Part shown: positions 8,047 through 18,313 of the stretch, piece by piece | Numbering within the stretch: position 1 is the stretch's first letter | How the letters are laid out: each line of letters starts with the position of its first letter | Assembly (NCBI GenBank): GCA_046565865.1 | Contig: JBKHXU010000017.1 | Span: forward strand, 1-33,423 | Reading direction: 5' to 3' | Length of the DNA: 33,423 nucleotides | DNA from: JBKHXU01 sp046565865 | GTDB taxonomy: Bacteria > Pseudomonadota > Gammaproteobacteria > Acidiferrobacterales > Sulfurifustaceae | Translations under genes and position numbers: made by a program | Notes under the pieces: model-generated | What the model was told of the DNA's origin: nothing | Database searches by the model: none | Seen by the model: only the letters and a program-made list of their open reading frames with translations

Positions 8047-9969
8047 ATGATCGGACGCCTCCTTCGAGTCATCGGCCTTTGTCTTGCCGTGCCGGCTGTG
8101 TCCGCCTGGGCCGCTGATGAGACATACGTCGACGAGCTGATCATGCAGGCACGCGCCAAGCGGCTGAGCGAGCGCGTCGAGTGGTTGCGGTTGCTGCACT
8201 ACGAGCCTTATAGCTGGCGCCTCGGTCGGCGCAGCCTCGCCGACGACCCGCGGTTCTTCAATGCGCCGAACGGCAAGGTCGATCCGGTCGCAGAGCTCGA
8301 CGCCACCCTGCGCGCGTTCTTTTCCGACCGCCCGGAGACCGACAAACAGCAGAATCCGCAATGCGCGTTCATCGCGCGCTATCACTGGTTGAAGCAAGAG
8401 CTCGGCTTCGATCCCACGCGTCTGCCGCCGCAACGTTGCGCCCGCTTCGAACAGTGGCGCGAGCGGCTCAACCCCGGCGTGTTGACGCTGGTATTTCCGG
8501 CGGCGTATCTGAACAATCCGGCATCGTTATACGGCCATACGTTGTTGCGGATCGATGCCAAGGATCACGACGACCGCACGCGGCTGCTGTCGTACGCGAT
8601 CAACTATGCCGCTGCCACCGACGAGACCAGCGGCATCGTGTTCGCGGCGCGCGGGTTGTTCGGCGGTTACCCGGGGCTATTCGCGATCGCGCCGTACTAT
8701 ATAAAGGTCACGGAGTACAACGACCTCGAGAACCGCGATATCTGGGAGTACGAGCTCAACTTTACCGAGGCCGAGATCGACCGGTTGTTGATGCATGTGT
8801 GGGAGCTCGGTCCGATACGGTTCGATTACTACTTTTTCGACGAAAACTGCTCCTACCATTTGTTGTCGCTGTTCGAAGTGGCGCGCCCCGATTTGCGCCT
8901 GACCGAACAGTTCAAGGCGTGGGCAATTCCGGCGGACACCGTGCGCGCCGTGGTGCAGCAGCAGGGCCTGCTGCGGCGTGTGACATATCGGCCGGCGCGC
9001 AGTACCACGATACGAACCTGGCAAGAGCGCATGCCGAATGCGAACGTGGAGTTGGCGCGCGCGCTCGCAAGCGGCGAATTGGAGCCGGCCGCGCCCGCGG
9101 TCCAGGCGTTACCCGATACCGAGCGGGCGCGGATACTGGAACTGGCGTTCGAGTACCTGGAGTATCAACGCCTGGCGTCGGCACGCCCCGGTGTCGAGCC
9201 GTCGCTCGAAACCAGCCGCCGTCTGCGCGCACTGCTGGTGGCGCGCGCCGCCGTCGGTGCGCCGTCGCCGCCCCCGGTGCCGACGCCGGCGGTACGCCCG
9301 GACGAGGGGCACGGCTCGGCGCGCATCGGTATTGGCGTCGGTCGCAGCGACGGCGCCCGCTTCACCGAGTTGCGCCTGCGCCCGGCGTATCACGACATCT
9401 ACGATCCCGAAGAAGGCTACAACCGCGGCGCACAGATCGAGTTTTTCAATCTCGCGTTGCGTCAGACCGAAGACCAGGAGGGGATACGGCTGGAACGGTT
9501 GGATTTGATCGACATCACCTCGCTCTCGCCGCGCGATGATTTCTTCAAACCGCGCTCGTGGAATGTGGCCGCCAGTGTAGTGCGCCAGCGATTTGCCGAC
9601 GGTAGCCGGCCGTTGGTTTTCCGCGTAGGCGGCGGCGCCGGCGCGGCGTACGAACCGATACCGGGCACGCTGTTGTACGGAACCATCGATACCGCGTTCG
9701 ATGTCGGCAGCAATTACGACGCGGGTTATGCCGTCGGCATCGGTCCGGCACTCGGGGCGTTGATCGACATCGGGCCGCGCGCGCGTTTGGGTCTGTACGG
9801 ACGCGCTTTGCGTTACGGTTGGGGCGACGACCACGACGCGCGCGAAATGAAGCTGGTGCAGACGTACAACCCGAGCCGGCAGATGCAATGGCGGATCGAG
9901 CTCGGTCGCGCGCGTGAGTTCGACCACGCCTGGAACTCGGCGGCGTTGTTTTGGAATCTTTACTTCTGA
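8047..9969 (+). CDS. DUF4105 (Lnb N-terminal periplasmic domain) envelope protein
   Basis: A 640-residue exported protein of uncharacterised function. A signal peptide covers residues 1-22 (cleavage AWA|ADE). Residues about 100-340 match the DUF4105 domain, also named Lnb_N_periplasmic, with 'NNPASLYGHTLLRID' (His164) and 'FFDENCSYHLLSLFEV' (Asn267-Cys268). The conserved His and Cys recall NlpC/P60-like papain-fold enzymes, so a cysteine amidase, peptidase or transferase role is possible but unproven. A Pro-rich linker (about 416-424) leads to a C-terminal part of alternating beta strands ending in aromatic 'LFWNLYF', as expected for an outer-membrane beta-barrel. Its stop (TGA) shares a base with the ATG of the next gene, a lipoprotein hydrolase, so the two are translationally linked. 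Confidence 0.82.
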   Translation: MIGRLLRVIGLCLAVPAVSAWAADETYVDELIMQARAKRLSERVEWLRLLHYEPYSWRLGRRSLADDPRFFNAPNGKVDPVAELDATLRAFFSDRPETDKQQNPQCAFIARYHWLKQELGFDPTRLPPQRCARFEQWRERLNPGVLTLVFPAAYLNNPASLYGHTLLRIDAKDHDDRTRLLSYAINYAAATDETSGIVFAARGLFGGYPGLFAIAPYYIKVTEYNDLENRDIWEYELNFTEAEIDRLLMHVWELGPIRFDYYFFDENCSYHLLSLFEVARPDLRLTEQFKAWAIPADTVRAVVQQQGLLRRVTYRPARSTTIRTWQERMPNANVELARALASGELEPAAPAVQALPDTERARILELAFEYLEYQRLASARPGVEPSLETSRRLRALLVARAAVGAPSPPPVPTPAVRPDEGHGSARIGIGVGRSDGARFTELRLRPAYHDIYDPEEGYNRGAQIEFFNLALRQTEDQEGIRLERLDLIDITSLSPRDDFFKPRSWNVAASVVRQRFADGSRPLVFRVGGGAGAAYEPIPGTLLYGTIDTAFDVGSNYDAGYAVGIGPALGALIDIGPRARLGLYGRALRYGWGDDHDAREMKLVQTYNPSRQMQWRIELGRAREFDHAWNSAALFWNLYF

Positions 9970-10799
9970 TGCGCCGGGTCCTGTTTGCGGTGCTCGCTGT
10001 CGCCGTGCTTGCCGGCTGCACCGGACTCTTTTTCCAACCGCTTCGTCCGCATCTTCACCAGCCGAGCGAGCTCGGCGTGGTACACGAGGACGTGTACTTC
10101 GACACCCGCGACGGCGTGCGTTTGCACGGCTGGTTCCTGCCGGCGCAGGGGCGCGCGCGCGGCACGGTGCTCTTCTTCCACGGCAACGCCGAGAACATCA
10201 GCACCCACATCGCCAGCGTGTACTGGCTACCGGCGCGCGGCTACAACGTGCTGTTGCCGGACTATCGCGGTTACGGCCTATCGCAGGGTTCGCCGTCGTT
10301 GCCGGGGTTGCTCGAGGATCTGGACAGCACGGTGCGCTACGCGCTGACGCGCCCCGACATCGATCCCAAGCGATTGGTGATTCTGGGCCAGAGCCTCGGC
10401 GGCGCGCTGGCCGCCGACTATGTCGCGGGATCGGCGTATCGCGCGAACATGCGCGCACTCGTCATCGACAGTGCGTTCGCGAGCTTTCGCGGCATCACGC
10501 GCGAGAAGCTGGCGGCGTTCTGGCTCACCTGGCCGCTGTCATGGCCGCTCGGGTTCACGGTTAATGATGCGCATAGCCCGATCAAATCCATTGCGCGCGT
10601 TTCGCCGATTCCGCTGTTGATCATCCACGGCGAGCAAGACGGCATCGTGCCGCCGGATCACGGCCAGCGGTTATACGACGCCGCACGGGAACCGAAGGTA
10701 TTCTGGCGTGTGGAAAACGCCGGTCACATCCAGTCGCTACGGCTGCCCGCGTACCGCGATAGGCTGGTCGATTACCTCGATGAGCGGTTGAAAGAGTGA
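9969..10799 (+). CDS. Lipoprotein alpha/beta hydrolase (BAAT/peptidase S9-like)
   Basis: A membrane-anchored serine hydrolase of unknown substrate. The 276-residue precursor begins with a lipoprotein signal, lipobox LAGC at Cys17. The alpha/beta-hydrolase fold is complete: oxyanion segment 'FFHGNAENIS' (69-78), 'PDYRGYGLSQG', nucleophile elbow GQSLGG with Ser142, acid Asp224 in 'IIHGEQDGIVP', and His253 in 'NAGHIQS'. Similar proteins are related to YfhR/Bem46-type hydrolases. The start is ATG 9969, overlapping the DUF4105 stop (TGATG); an in-frame TTG at 9951 would lie inside the upstream gene. Coupling with a DUF4105 protein suggests a shared envelope process, but no substrate can be assigned. 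Confidence 0.85.
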   Translation: MRRVLFAVLAVAVLAGCTGLFFQPLRPHLHQPSELGVVHEDVYFDTRDGVRLHGWFLPAQGRARGTVLFFHGNAENISTHIASVYWLPARGYNVLLPDYRGYGLSQGSPSLPGLLEDLDSTVRYALTRPDIDPKRLVILGQSLGGALAADYVAGSAYRANMRALVIDSAFASFRGITREKLAAFWLTWPLSWPLGFTVNDAHSPIKSIARVSPIPLLIIHGEQDGIVPPDHGQRLYDAAREPKVFWRVENAGHIQSLRLPAYRDRLVDYLDERLKE

Positions 10800-10818
10800 C
10801 GTGGTTGCATCACCTACA

Positions 10819-10908
10819 TCATTGCGAGGAGCCGCAGGCGACGAAGCAATCTCCTCGTATAGGCACCGTGCCGACCGGGTAAAGATTGCTTCGCTTCGCT
10901 CGCAATGA
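10819..10908. repeat. MITE-like palindromic element between convergent genes
   Basis: Perfect 10-base terminal inverted repeats TCATTGCGAG (10819-10828) and CTCGCAATGA (10899-10908) enclose a second perfect inverted pair GAAGCAATCT (10843-10852) and AGATTGCTTC (10883-10892). The whole 90-base unit can fold into a long cruciform. The 'CATTGCGAG...GAAGCAATCT' wording is a common dispersed repeat in proteobacterial genomes. It fills the gap between the hydrolase stop (10799) and the nadC stop (10914) and could act as a bidirectional transcription barrier. No transposase is encoded. Confidence 0.82.
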
Positions 10909-10913
10909 CACTT

Positions 10914-11765
10914 TCAGACGGTATCGAAGCGCATCGATAAATCGATGGCATGAACGTTTTTGGTGATGTCGCCGATCGAGATGTCGTCGACGCCGGTTTC
11001 GGCGATCGTGCGTACGTTTGCCAGCGTGACGCCGCCGGATGCCTCCAGGCGCGCGCGCCGTTTGGTCTCCCGCACCGACGTGCGCAAGCCATCGAGTGTG
11101 AAGTTGTCGAGCAGCAGGCGAGTGGCGCCGGCTGCCAATGCCTCGTGCAGTTGTTCCAGGTTTTCCACCTCGATCTCGATTGGCATTCCGCGCGCCGCGG
11201 CGCGCCGCGCCGCCGCGATCGCGGCCGCGACCCCGCCGCAGGCGGCGATATGATTCTCCTTGATGAGCACGGCGTCGTAGAGTCCGAGACGATGGTTGCG
11301 CGCGCCGCCGCAGCGCACGGCGTACTTTTGCGCCTGCCGTAACCCGGGAATGGTTTTACGCGTGTCGAGGATCGTGGCGCCGGTGCCGGCAATCGTGTCG
11401 ACGTAACGGCGCGCCAACGTCGCAGTTCCCGACAGCAGTTGCAGGAAATTGAGCGCGGTGCGCTCGCCGCTTAGCAGCGTGCGTGCCGGCCCGTGCAGCT
11501 CGCAGACGATGTCGCCCGCGGCGGCGCGCGCGCCGTCCGCAACATGCCAGGCGACACGGACATCGGCGCTCAGTTGGCGGAACACCTCGTCGAACCACGG
11601 CCGGCCGCAAATGATCGCGTCCTCGCGCGTTACAACGCGCGCGCGCGCCGCGGTCGAGGCCTCGATGAGATTGGCGGTGACATCGCCGCTGCCGATGTCC
11701 TCGGCCAGCGCCTGGCGCACGTCAGCGCGGATAATGTCCGGTGCGGGCGGTGGAAATTCATTCAT
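10914..11765 (-). CDS. nadC: Nicotinate-nucleotide pyrophosphorylase (carboxylating)
   Basis: NadC (quinolinate phosphoribosyltransferase) converts quinolinate and PRPP to nicotinate mononucleotide, CO2 and PPi in de novo NAD synthesis. The 283-residue protein contains the family set: 'EDIGSGDVTANL' (22-33), 'SGERTALNFLQLLSG' (99-113), 'LDTRKTIPGLR' (133-143), the 'RCGGARNHR' loop (151-159), 'IKENH' (168-172), 'EVEN' (199-202) and 'LLLDNF' (217-222). These include the Arg, Lys and His residues that bind quinolinate and PRPP. The start ATG at 11765 (MNEFPPPAPDI) fits; the frame stays open upstream only through a repeat. It stands alone on the minus strand, divergent from the MFS gene. Confidence 0.95.
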   Translation of the reverse strand: MNEFPPPAPDIIRADVRQALAEDIGSGDVTANLIEASTAARARVVTREDAIICGRPWFDEVFRQLSADVRVAWHVADGARAAAGDIVCELHGPARTLLSGERTALNFLQLLSGTATLARRYVDTIAGTGATILDTRKTIPGLRQAQKYAVRCGGARNHRLGLYDAVLIKENHIAACGGVAAAIAAARRAAARGMPIEIEVENLEQLHEALAAGATRLLLDNFTLDGLRTSVRETKRRARLEASGGVTLANVRTIAETGVDDISIGDITKNVHAIDLSMRFDTV

Positions 11766-11819
11766 CGGGCGGGTTATGCTGCTCGGCGTGTGTTCGTTTC
11801 CATCGCATGCCCACGAGAC

Positions 11820-11898
11820 GTCATTTCGGGCGCAGCGAGAAATCTCATAATGCCACGAAAAAGCCGATTGCTCACCGCCTAAGGCGGTTCGAAATGAC
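11820..11898. repeat. GTCATTTCG/CGAAATGAC dispersed repeat overlapping the MFS start codon
   Basis: Perfect 9-base inverted ends GTCATTTCG (11820-11828) and CGAAATGAC (11890-11898) delimit a 79-base element between nadC and the MFS gene. An inner palindrome ACCGCCT-A-AGGCGGT (11874-11888) contains TAAGG, the likely Shine-Dalgarno. The 'TTTCG..CGCAGCGAGAAATCTC' wording is typical of another dispersed proteobacterial repeat family. The right end contains the MFS start codon (ATG 11894). Confidence 0.75.
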
Positions 11899-13177
11899 AA
11901 CGACCACGCCGACCGCCTCCCGCCGCGCCATTTTCGCCTGGGCCATGTACGACTTCGCCAACTCGGGCTACACCACGGTCGTATTGACCGCCATCTACAA
12001 CGCCTACTTCGTCGGCGTCATCGCCGCCGGGGCGCACGCCGGGCGCGAGACGCTGTTGTGGACCGTGGCCATGGCGATCGCCAATTTCATCGTGTTGATC
12101 ACGGCGCCGGTGATTGGCGCGATCGCCGATACCAAGGCCACGAAAAAATTGTTTCTCGCCGTGACCACCATCGGTTGCGTGCTCTTCACCGGGCTGCTCG
12201 GTTTCGCCGGTCCGGGCGAGGTCGCGCTGGCGATGACGTTCGTCATCGGCGCCAGCATCATGTTCGCCGCCGGCGAGAATCTCATCGCCGCGTTTCTGCC
12301 GGAGCTGGTGCCCGCCGAGCGCGTCGGGCGCGTGTCCGGTTACGGCTGGTCGCTCGGCTACGTCGGTGGACTGTTGGTGCTGGCGGCGTGTCTCGCCTAC
12401 ATCCGATTCGCGGAGGCGCAAGGCGCCAGCGCCGCACAGTACGTGCCGGTGACGCTGTGGATCACCGCGACCGTCTTCGGTCTCGCGGCGCTGGTGACAT
12501 TCGCGTGGTTGCCGGAGACCGCGCGCCCGCAGCCGGCACCGGCCGGCGGTTACGTCCGCGCCGGGTTTGCGCGTGTGCGCGCGACGTTAAAACGCGCGCG
12601 ACACTACAAGGATCTGTTTCGCTTTTTGATCACGCTCGCCGTTTACTACTGCGGCATCAACACCGTGGTCGTTCTGGCCGCCATTTACGCGCAGCAGGAG
12701 ATGGGATTCGGCATGCAGCAGACGATCCTGTTGATCGTCGTCGTCAACATCACCGCCGCGCTCGGTGCGTTCGGGTTCGGCCACGTGCAGGATTGGATCG
12801 GATCGGTGCGCACGTTGATGCTGGTATTGCTGATCTGGGCCGCGACGTTGTTGCTTGCCTACGTGATCGAATCGGTCGCGTGGTTCTGGCTGGTGGCGAA
12901 TCTCGTCGGGCTCGCGCTTGGCGCGAGTCAGTCGGCGGGGCGGGCGTTGATCGCGCTGTTCGCGCCGCGCGAGCGCGCGGCCGAGTTCTTTGGGCTTTGG
13001 GGGCTTGCCGGTAAGACCGCCGCGATCGTTGGGCCGTTGAGTTACGGACTTGTCACCTATCTCTCACACGGCAATCATCGGTTGGCGCTGCTCGCCACCG
13101 CGGGATTCTTTGTCGCCGGCATGGTGCTGCTGGCGGGTGTCGATGAGGCGCGCGGACGCGTCGCGGCACAGGCATGA
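11894..13177 (+). CDS. MFS transporter of the UMF1/Atg22-like family
   Basis: A 12-helix inner-membrane transporter of 427 residues. The N-terminal hallmark 'AWAMYDFANSGYTTVV' (15-30) is diagnostic for the Atg22-like/UMF1 branch of the major facilitator superfamily, whose yeast members export amino acids from the vacuole; bacterial substrates are mostly unknown. Other family-like segments are 'APVIGAIADTKATKKLFL', 'NLIAAFLPELVPAERVGRVSGYGWSLGY' (in two blocks) and 'SQSAGRALIALFAPRERAAEFFGLWGL'. ATG 11894 is the only sensible start, because the next in-frame starts lie inside the first motif or helix, and it sits inside a palindromic repeat. The stop overlaps the plsC-like start by four bases (ATGA). 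Confidence 0.87.
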   Translation: MTTTTPTASRRAIFAWAMYDFANSGYTTVVLTAIYNAYFVGVIAAGAHAGRETLLWTVAMAIANFIVLITAPVIGAIADTKATKKLFLAVTTIGCVLFTGLLGFAGPGEVALAMTFVIGASIMFAAGENLIAAFLPELVPAERVGRVSGYGWSLGYVGGLLVLAACLAYIRFAEAQGASAAQYVPVTLWITATVFGLAALVTFAWLPETARPQPAPAGGYVRAGFARVRATLKRARHYKDLFRFLITLAVYYCGINTVVVLAAIYAQQEMGFGMQQTILLIVVVNITAALGAFGFGHVQDWIGSVRTLMLVLLIWAATLLLAYVIESVAWFWLVANLVGLALGASQSAGRALIALFAPRERAAEFFGLWGLAGKTAAIVGPLSYGLVTYLSHGNHRLALLATAGFFVAGMVLLAGVDEARGRVAAQA

Positions 13178-13854
13178 CGGCGGCGATTGCGATAATCATT
13201 ACGCTCGGCGTCGCGTTCTACGGATGGCGCCGGCTCATGCGCGCGTGCCGCGCGGCGCAGGAGGCGGATTGGGGCCGGCCATGGTTGAACCGGCTTGATG
13301 GTCTCAACCGCATTTTCTGCCGCCGATTTCACCGGCTGCGCGCGGGCCCCGTCCATATCCCGCCCTCTGGTCCGGTTTTGGTGGTGGCGAATCACGTGTC
13401 CGGGCTTGATCCCTTATTGATGATCGCAGCGAGCCCGCGGCCGCTGCGGTTTCTAATCGCGCGCGAGCAATACGATCGTTGGTGGTTGCGCTGGCTATTC
13501 GACGCTATCGGCTGCATTCCGGTCACGCGCCATGCGCCTGCCCCGCGGGCACTGGCGCGGGCACGGGCCGCTCTGGAGCGGGGCGAGGTAGTGGCGCTGT
13601 TTCCGCACGGGCGCATGCACCTCGATGACGAACCGCCGATACCGCTTAAACGCGGCGTCATCTATCTCGCGCAGCAAACCGGGGCGCCGATCGTGCCCAT
13701 GCGTCTGGACGGTATCCGCGGCCAGGGACTCACGGTGCCGGCGGTGTTGTTGCGCAGCCGGGCGCGCCTCAAAAGCTTTCCGCCGCTGCACTATAACGGC
13801 GACGCCGCCGAGGAATTTTTGCAGCGACTGGCGCGGACCTTGGCGCGCGCGTAG
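13174..13854 (+). CDS. PlsC-like 1-acyl-sn-glycerol-3-phosphate acyltransferase
   Basis: A membrane-bound glycerolipid acyltransferase, likely moving an acyl chain to lysophosphatidate or a related lysolipid. The 226-residue protein has an N-terminal hydrophobic anchor (about 3-17). It carries the HX4D catalytic motif NHVSGLDP (His74, Asp79), 'LRFLIAREQY' and the block III region. That block reads FPHGRM (143-148) where most PlsC enzymes have FPEGTRS, so the usual Glu of the phosphate-binding block is His. 'KRGVIYLAQQTGAPIVPM' (159-176) is the standard block IV. ATGA overlap with the MFS gene indicates coupling. It could be a specialised acyltransferase rather than the housekeeping PlsC. Confidence 0.83.
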   Translation: MTAAIAIIITLGVAFYGWRRLMRACRAAQEADWGRPWLNRLDGLNRIFCRRFHRLRAGPVHIPPSGPVLVVANHVSGLDPLLMIAASPRPLRFLIAREQYDRWWLRWLFDAIGCIPVTRHAPAPRALARARAALERGEVVALFPHGRMHLDDEPPIPLKRGVIYLAQQTGAPIVPMRLDGIRGQGLTVPAVLLRSRARLKSFPPLHYNGDAAEEFLQRLARTLARA

Positions 13855-13871
13855 TACGAACCGGGTTCGTA
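13855..13871. promoter_or_regulatory. 17-base perfect dyad upstream of the clpB promoter (possible operator)
   Basis: TACGAACC (13855-13862) and GGTTCGTA (13864-13871) are exact reverse complements around a central G13863. The site starts immediately after the plsC stop codon and ends 11 bases before the heat-shock-type -35 box, a position suited to a repressor or activator. There is no T-tract, so it is not a standard terminator. It has not been matched to a known regulator. Confidence 0.4.
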
Positions 13872-13882
13872 GCGACGGGAGG

Positions 13883-13909
13883 GTTGAAAAATCGGTATTT
13901 TCCCCCACT
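13883..13909 (+). promoter_or_regulatory. Candidate sigma32 (RpoH) heat-shock promoter of clpB
   Basis: GTTGAAA (13883-13889) is followed after 13 bases by CCCCACT (13903-13909). This is close to the RpoH consensus (CTTGAAA, about 13-14 bases, CCCCATnT), differing at the first base of the -35 and the sixth of the -10. It precedes clpB, a classical RpoH target. The predicted leader is about 85 bases and contains a palindromic repeat. Confidence 0.72.
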
Positions 13910-13930
13910 AACAGCAGACCGACCACGGCT

Positions 13931-13981
13931 GTCATTCCCGCGAAAGCGGAATCCAGCGGTTTCCCGCCTTCGCGGGATGAC
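13931..13981. repeat. Palindromic dispersed repeat, TTCCCGC family, copy 2 (clpB leader)
   Basis: The left arm GTCATTCCCGCGAA (13931-13944) and right arm TTCGCGGGATGAC (13969-13981) are inverted copies differing by one base. 'GGAATCCAG' lies between them, as in the other copies. The element sits between the putative heat-shock promoter and the clpB Shine-Dalgarno (GGAG, 13991-13994), so it should be transcribed into the mRNA leader as a stable hairpin. Confidence 0.8.
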
Positions 13982-14001
13982 AGCACAATGGGAGTTGAGC
14001 A

Positions 14002-16611
<2,610 letters not shown>

Positions 16612-16635
16612 TACCATACGCCGGCGCAACACCCT

Positions 16636-16663
16636 CGAACTTTTTCCGGATTCGCTGATCCAT
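16636..16663 (+). promoter_or_regulatory. Possible sigmaE (RpoE)-type promoter of the HtrA protease gene
   Basis: CGAACTTTTT (16636-16645) resembles the RpoE -35 (GGAACTT followed by Ts), and 16 bases after it is TCCAT, a weak match to the -10 (TCtGA/TCaAA). The -35 is good and the -10 poor. The case is helped by biology: periplasmic HtrA/DegP genes are classic RpoE targets. The start codon is about 40 bases downstream. Confidence 0.33.
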
Positions 16664-16702
16664 GCTGTGGACTACTTTTGAATTCCCAAGGGGAACAGAA
16701 TA

Positions 16703-18214
16703 ATGACCATCGAACGTCGCTCGTTCAAAATCGGCGTGATCGCCGGCCTTTTCCTGTTTGTCGGTGCTATCGCCGGTGTGGTATTGACCTCGCGCCTCGG
16801 CTGGATGCCGGTGGCCGACAGCGCCGAGCCGGCGGTTAAGCTGCCGCTCGCGGAAAAAGCCGGGCCGGCTAGCAGTTTCGTGCCGGTAGTGAAAGGCGCG
16901 ACCCCGGCGGTGGTGAACATTTCCACCACGCGCGTGATCAGGGCGCAGCAGGGTCAGCAACAGATTCCTTCGCCGTTTATGGACGACCCGTTTTTTCGCC
17001 AGTTCTTCGGCGACGAGTTCTTCCGCCGCTTCCAGATGCCGCGCGAGCGGCGCGAGAGCAGCCTGGGCTCCGGGGTGATCGTCGATCCGAACGGGTACAT
17101 CATCACCAACAACCACGTCATCGCGAAGGCCGACGAAATCAAAGTTCTGTTGAACGACAAGCGGGAGTTCATCGGCAAGGTGGTCGGCACCGATCCCAAG
17201 ACCGATTTGGCCGTCGTCAAGATCAACGCCAAGGATCTGCCCGTCATCCCCTGGGGCGATTCCGATAAACTCGAAGTCGGCGAATACGTGCTCGCCATCG
17301 GCAATCCGTTCGCGCTCAATTCCACCGTCACCATGGGCATCGTCAGCGCCGTCGGCCGCGCCAACGTCGGCATCGCCGACTACGAGGACTTCATTCAAAC
17401 CGACGCCGCGATCAACCCCGGCAACTCCGGCGGCGCATTGGTCAACGCGCGCGGCGAGCTGGTCGGGGTGAACACGGCGATCTTCTCGCGCAGTGGCGGC
17501 TACATGGGCATCGGCTTCGCGGTGCCGGCCAACATGACGCGCACGGTGATGGACAGCCTCATCAAAGACGGCAAAGTGACGCGCGGTTGGTTGGGCGTTT
17601 CGATCCAGGAGGTCACGCAGAACCTCGCCAAGCAGTTCGGCTTGAGCGAAACCAAGGGCGCCCTCGTCAGCGAAGTCATGGCCGACAGCCCGGCGGCCGC
17701 GGCCGGTCTCAAGAGCGGCGACGTCATCGTCGGTTACGACGGCAAGCCGGTCGACGGTCCGGCGATCCTGCGCAACCTGGTCGCGCAGACTCCGATCGGC
17801 AAGAGCGTGAAGGTCGAGGTGCTGCGCGAGAAGAAGCGCGAGACGGTGACGATTAAGATCGCCGAGCAACCGAAGGATATGGCGCAAGCCGACGGCGACG
17901 AGGAAACGATTGATGGCGGCGGCAAGCAGTCCGCGCTCAGCGGTTTGGAGCTGCGCAACCTGAGCCCGGAAATCGCGCGACAACTCGGGTTGCCGGCGGG
18001 CATGCGAGGCGTCGTCATCACCGGCGTCGCGCCCGATAGTGCCGCGGCTCAGGCGGGGGTGGAAGTGGGCGACGTGATCCTCGAGATCAACCGTCAGGCC
18101 GTGCGCTCGGTGAACGACGTCCGCAAGTTGAGCGCCAAGCTGCCTAAGAACGAGGGCGTGTTGCTGTTGCTCAATCGTCGCGGCGGGAAACTGTTTCTGG
18201 TCGTTAAACCGTAG
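16703..18214 (+). CDS. degQ: HtrA/DegQ-type periplasmic serine endoprotease, two PDZ domains
   Basis: A quality-control protease that degrades misfolded envelope proteins. The 503-residue product has an N-terminal hydrophobic segment (about 10-30) with no clear cleavage site, so it may stay membrane-anchored. A chymotrypsin-like domain carries the complete triad His138 (TNNHVI), Asp168 (KTDLAVV) and Ser242 (GNSGGAL). Two PDZ domains follow, at about 290-385 ('RGWLGVSIQEV', 'AAAAGLKSGDVIVGYDG') and 405-500 ('AAAQAGVEVGDVILEINR'). Two PDZ domains separate it from DegS. DegP, DegQ and MucD cannot be told apart firmly here, so the symbol is approximate. SD AAGGGG precedes ATG 16703. It follows clpB by 91 bases but probably has its own promoter. 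Confidence 0.92.
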   Translation: MTIERRSFKIGVIAGLFLFVGAIAGVVLTSRLGWMPVADSAEPAVKLPLAEKAGPASSFVPVVKGATPAVVNISTTRVIRAQQGQQQIPSPFMDDPFFRQFFGDEFFRRFQMPRERRESSLGSGVIVDPNGYIITNNHVIAKADEIKVLLNDKREFIGKVVGTDPKTDLAVVKINAKDLPVIPWGDSDKLEVGEYVLAIGNPFALNSTVTMGIVSAVGRANVGIADYEDFIQTDAAINPGNSGGALVNARGELVGVNTAIFSRSGGYMGIGFAVPANMTRTVMDSLIKDGKVTRGWLGVSIQEVTQNLAKQFGLSETKGALVSEVMADSPAAAAGLKSGDVIVGYDGKPVDGPAILRNLVAQTPIGKSVKVEVLREKKRETVTIKIAEQPKDMAQADGDEETIDGGGKQSALSGLELRNLSPEIARQLGLPAGMRGVVITGVAPDSAAAQAGVEVGDVILEINRQAVRSVNDVRKLSAKLPKNEGVLLLLNRRGGKLFLVVKP

Positions 18215-18222
18215 CCATCATC

Positions 18223-18290
18223 GTCATTCCCGCGACAGCGGGGATATCCAGCCGCGGCTGGACCCCGCTGGTGCTTTTCGCGAAGGCAGG
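18223..18290. repeat. Palindromic dispersed repeat, TTCCCGC family, copy 3
   Basis: GTCATTCCCGCGACAGCGGGGATATCCAG-type sequence starts at 18223, followed by 'CTGGACCCC' (18258-18266) and a GC-rich right part ending 'CGCGAAGGCAGGG'. It is related to the copy at 2968, including the CCAG/CTGGACC pair, but is degenerate. It fills the gap between the convergent degQ-like and terC-like genes and may serve as a transcription end or mRNA stabiliser. Confidence 0.68.
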
Positions 18291-18313
18291 GCGACCGCTT
18301 CAATGTTCGTTGC

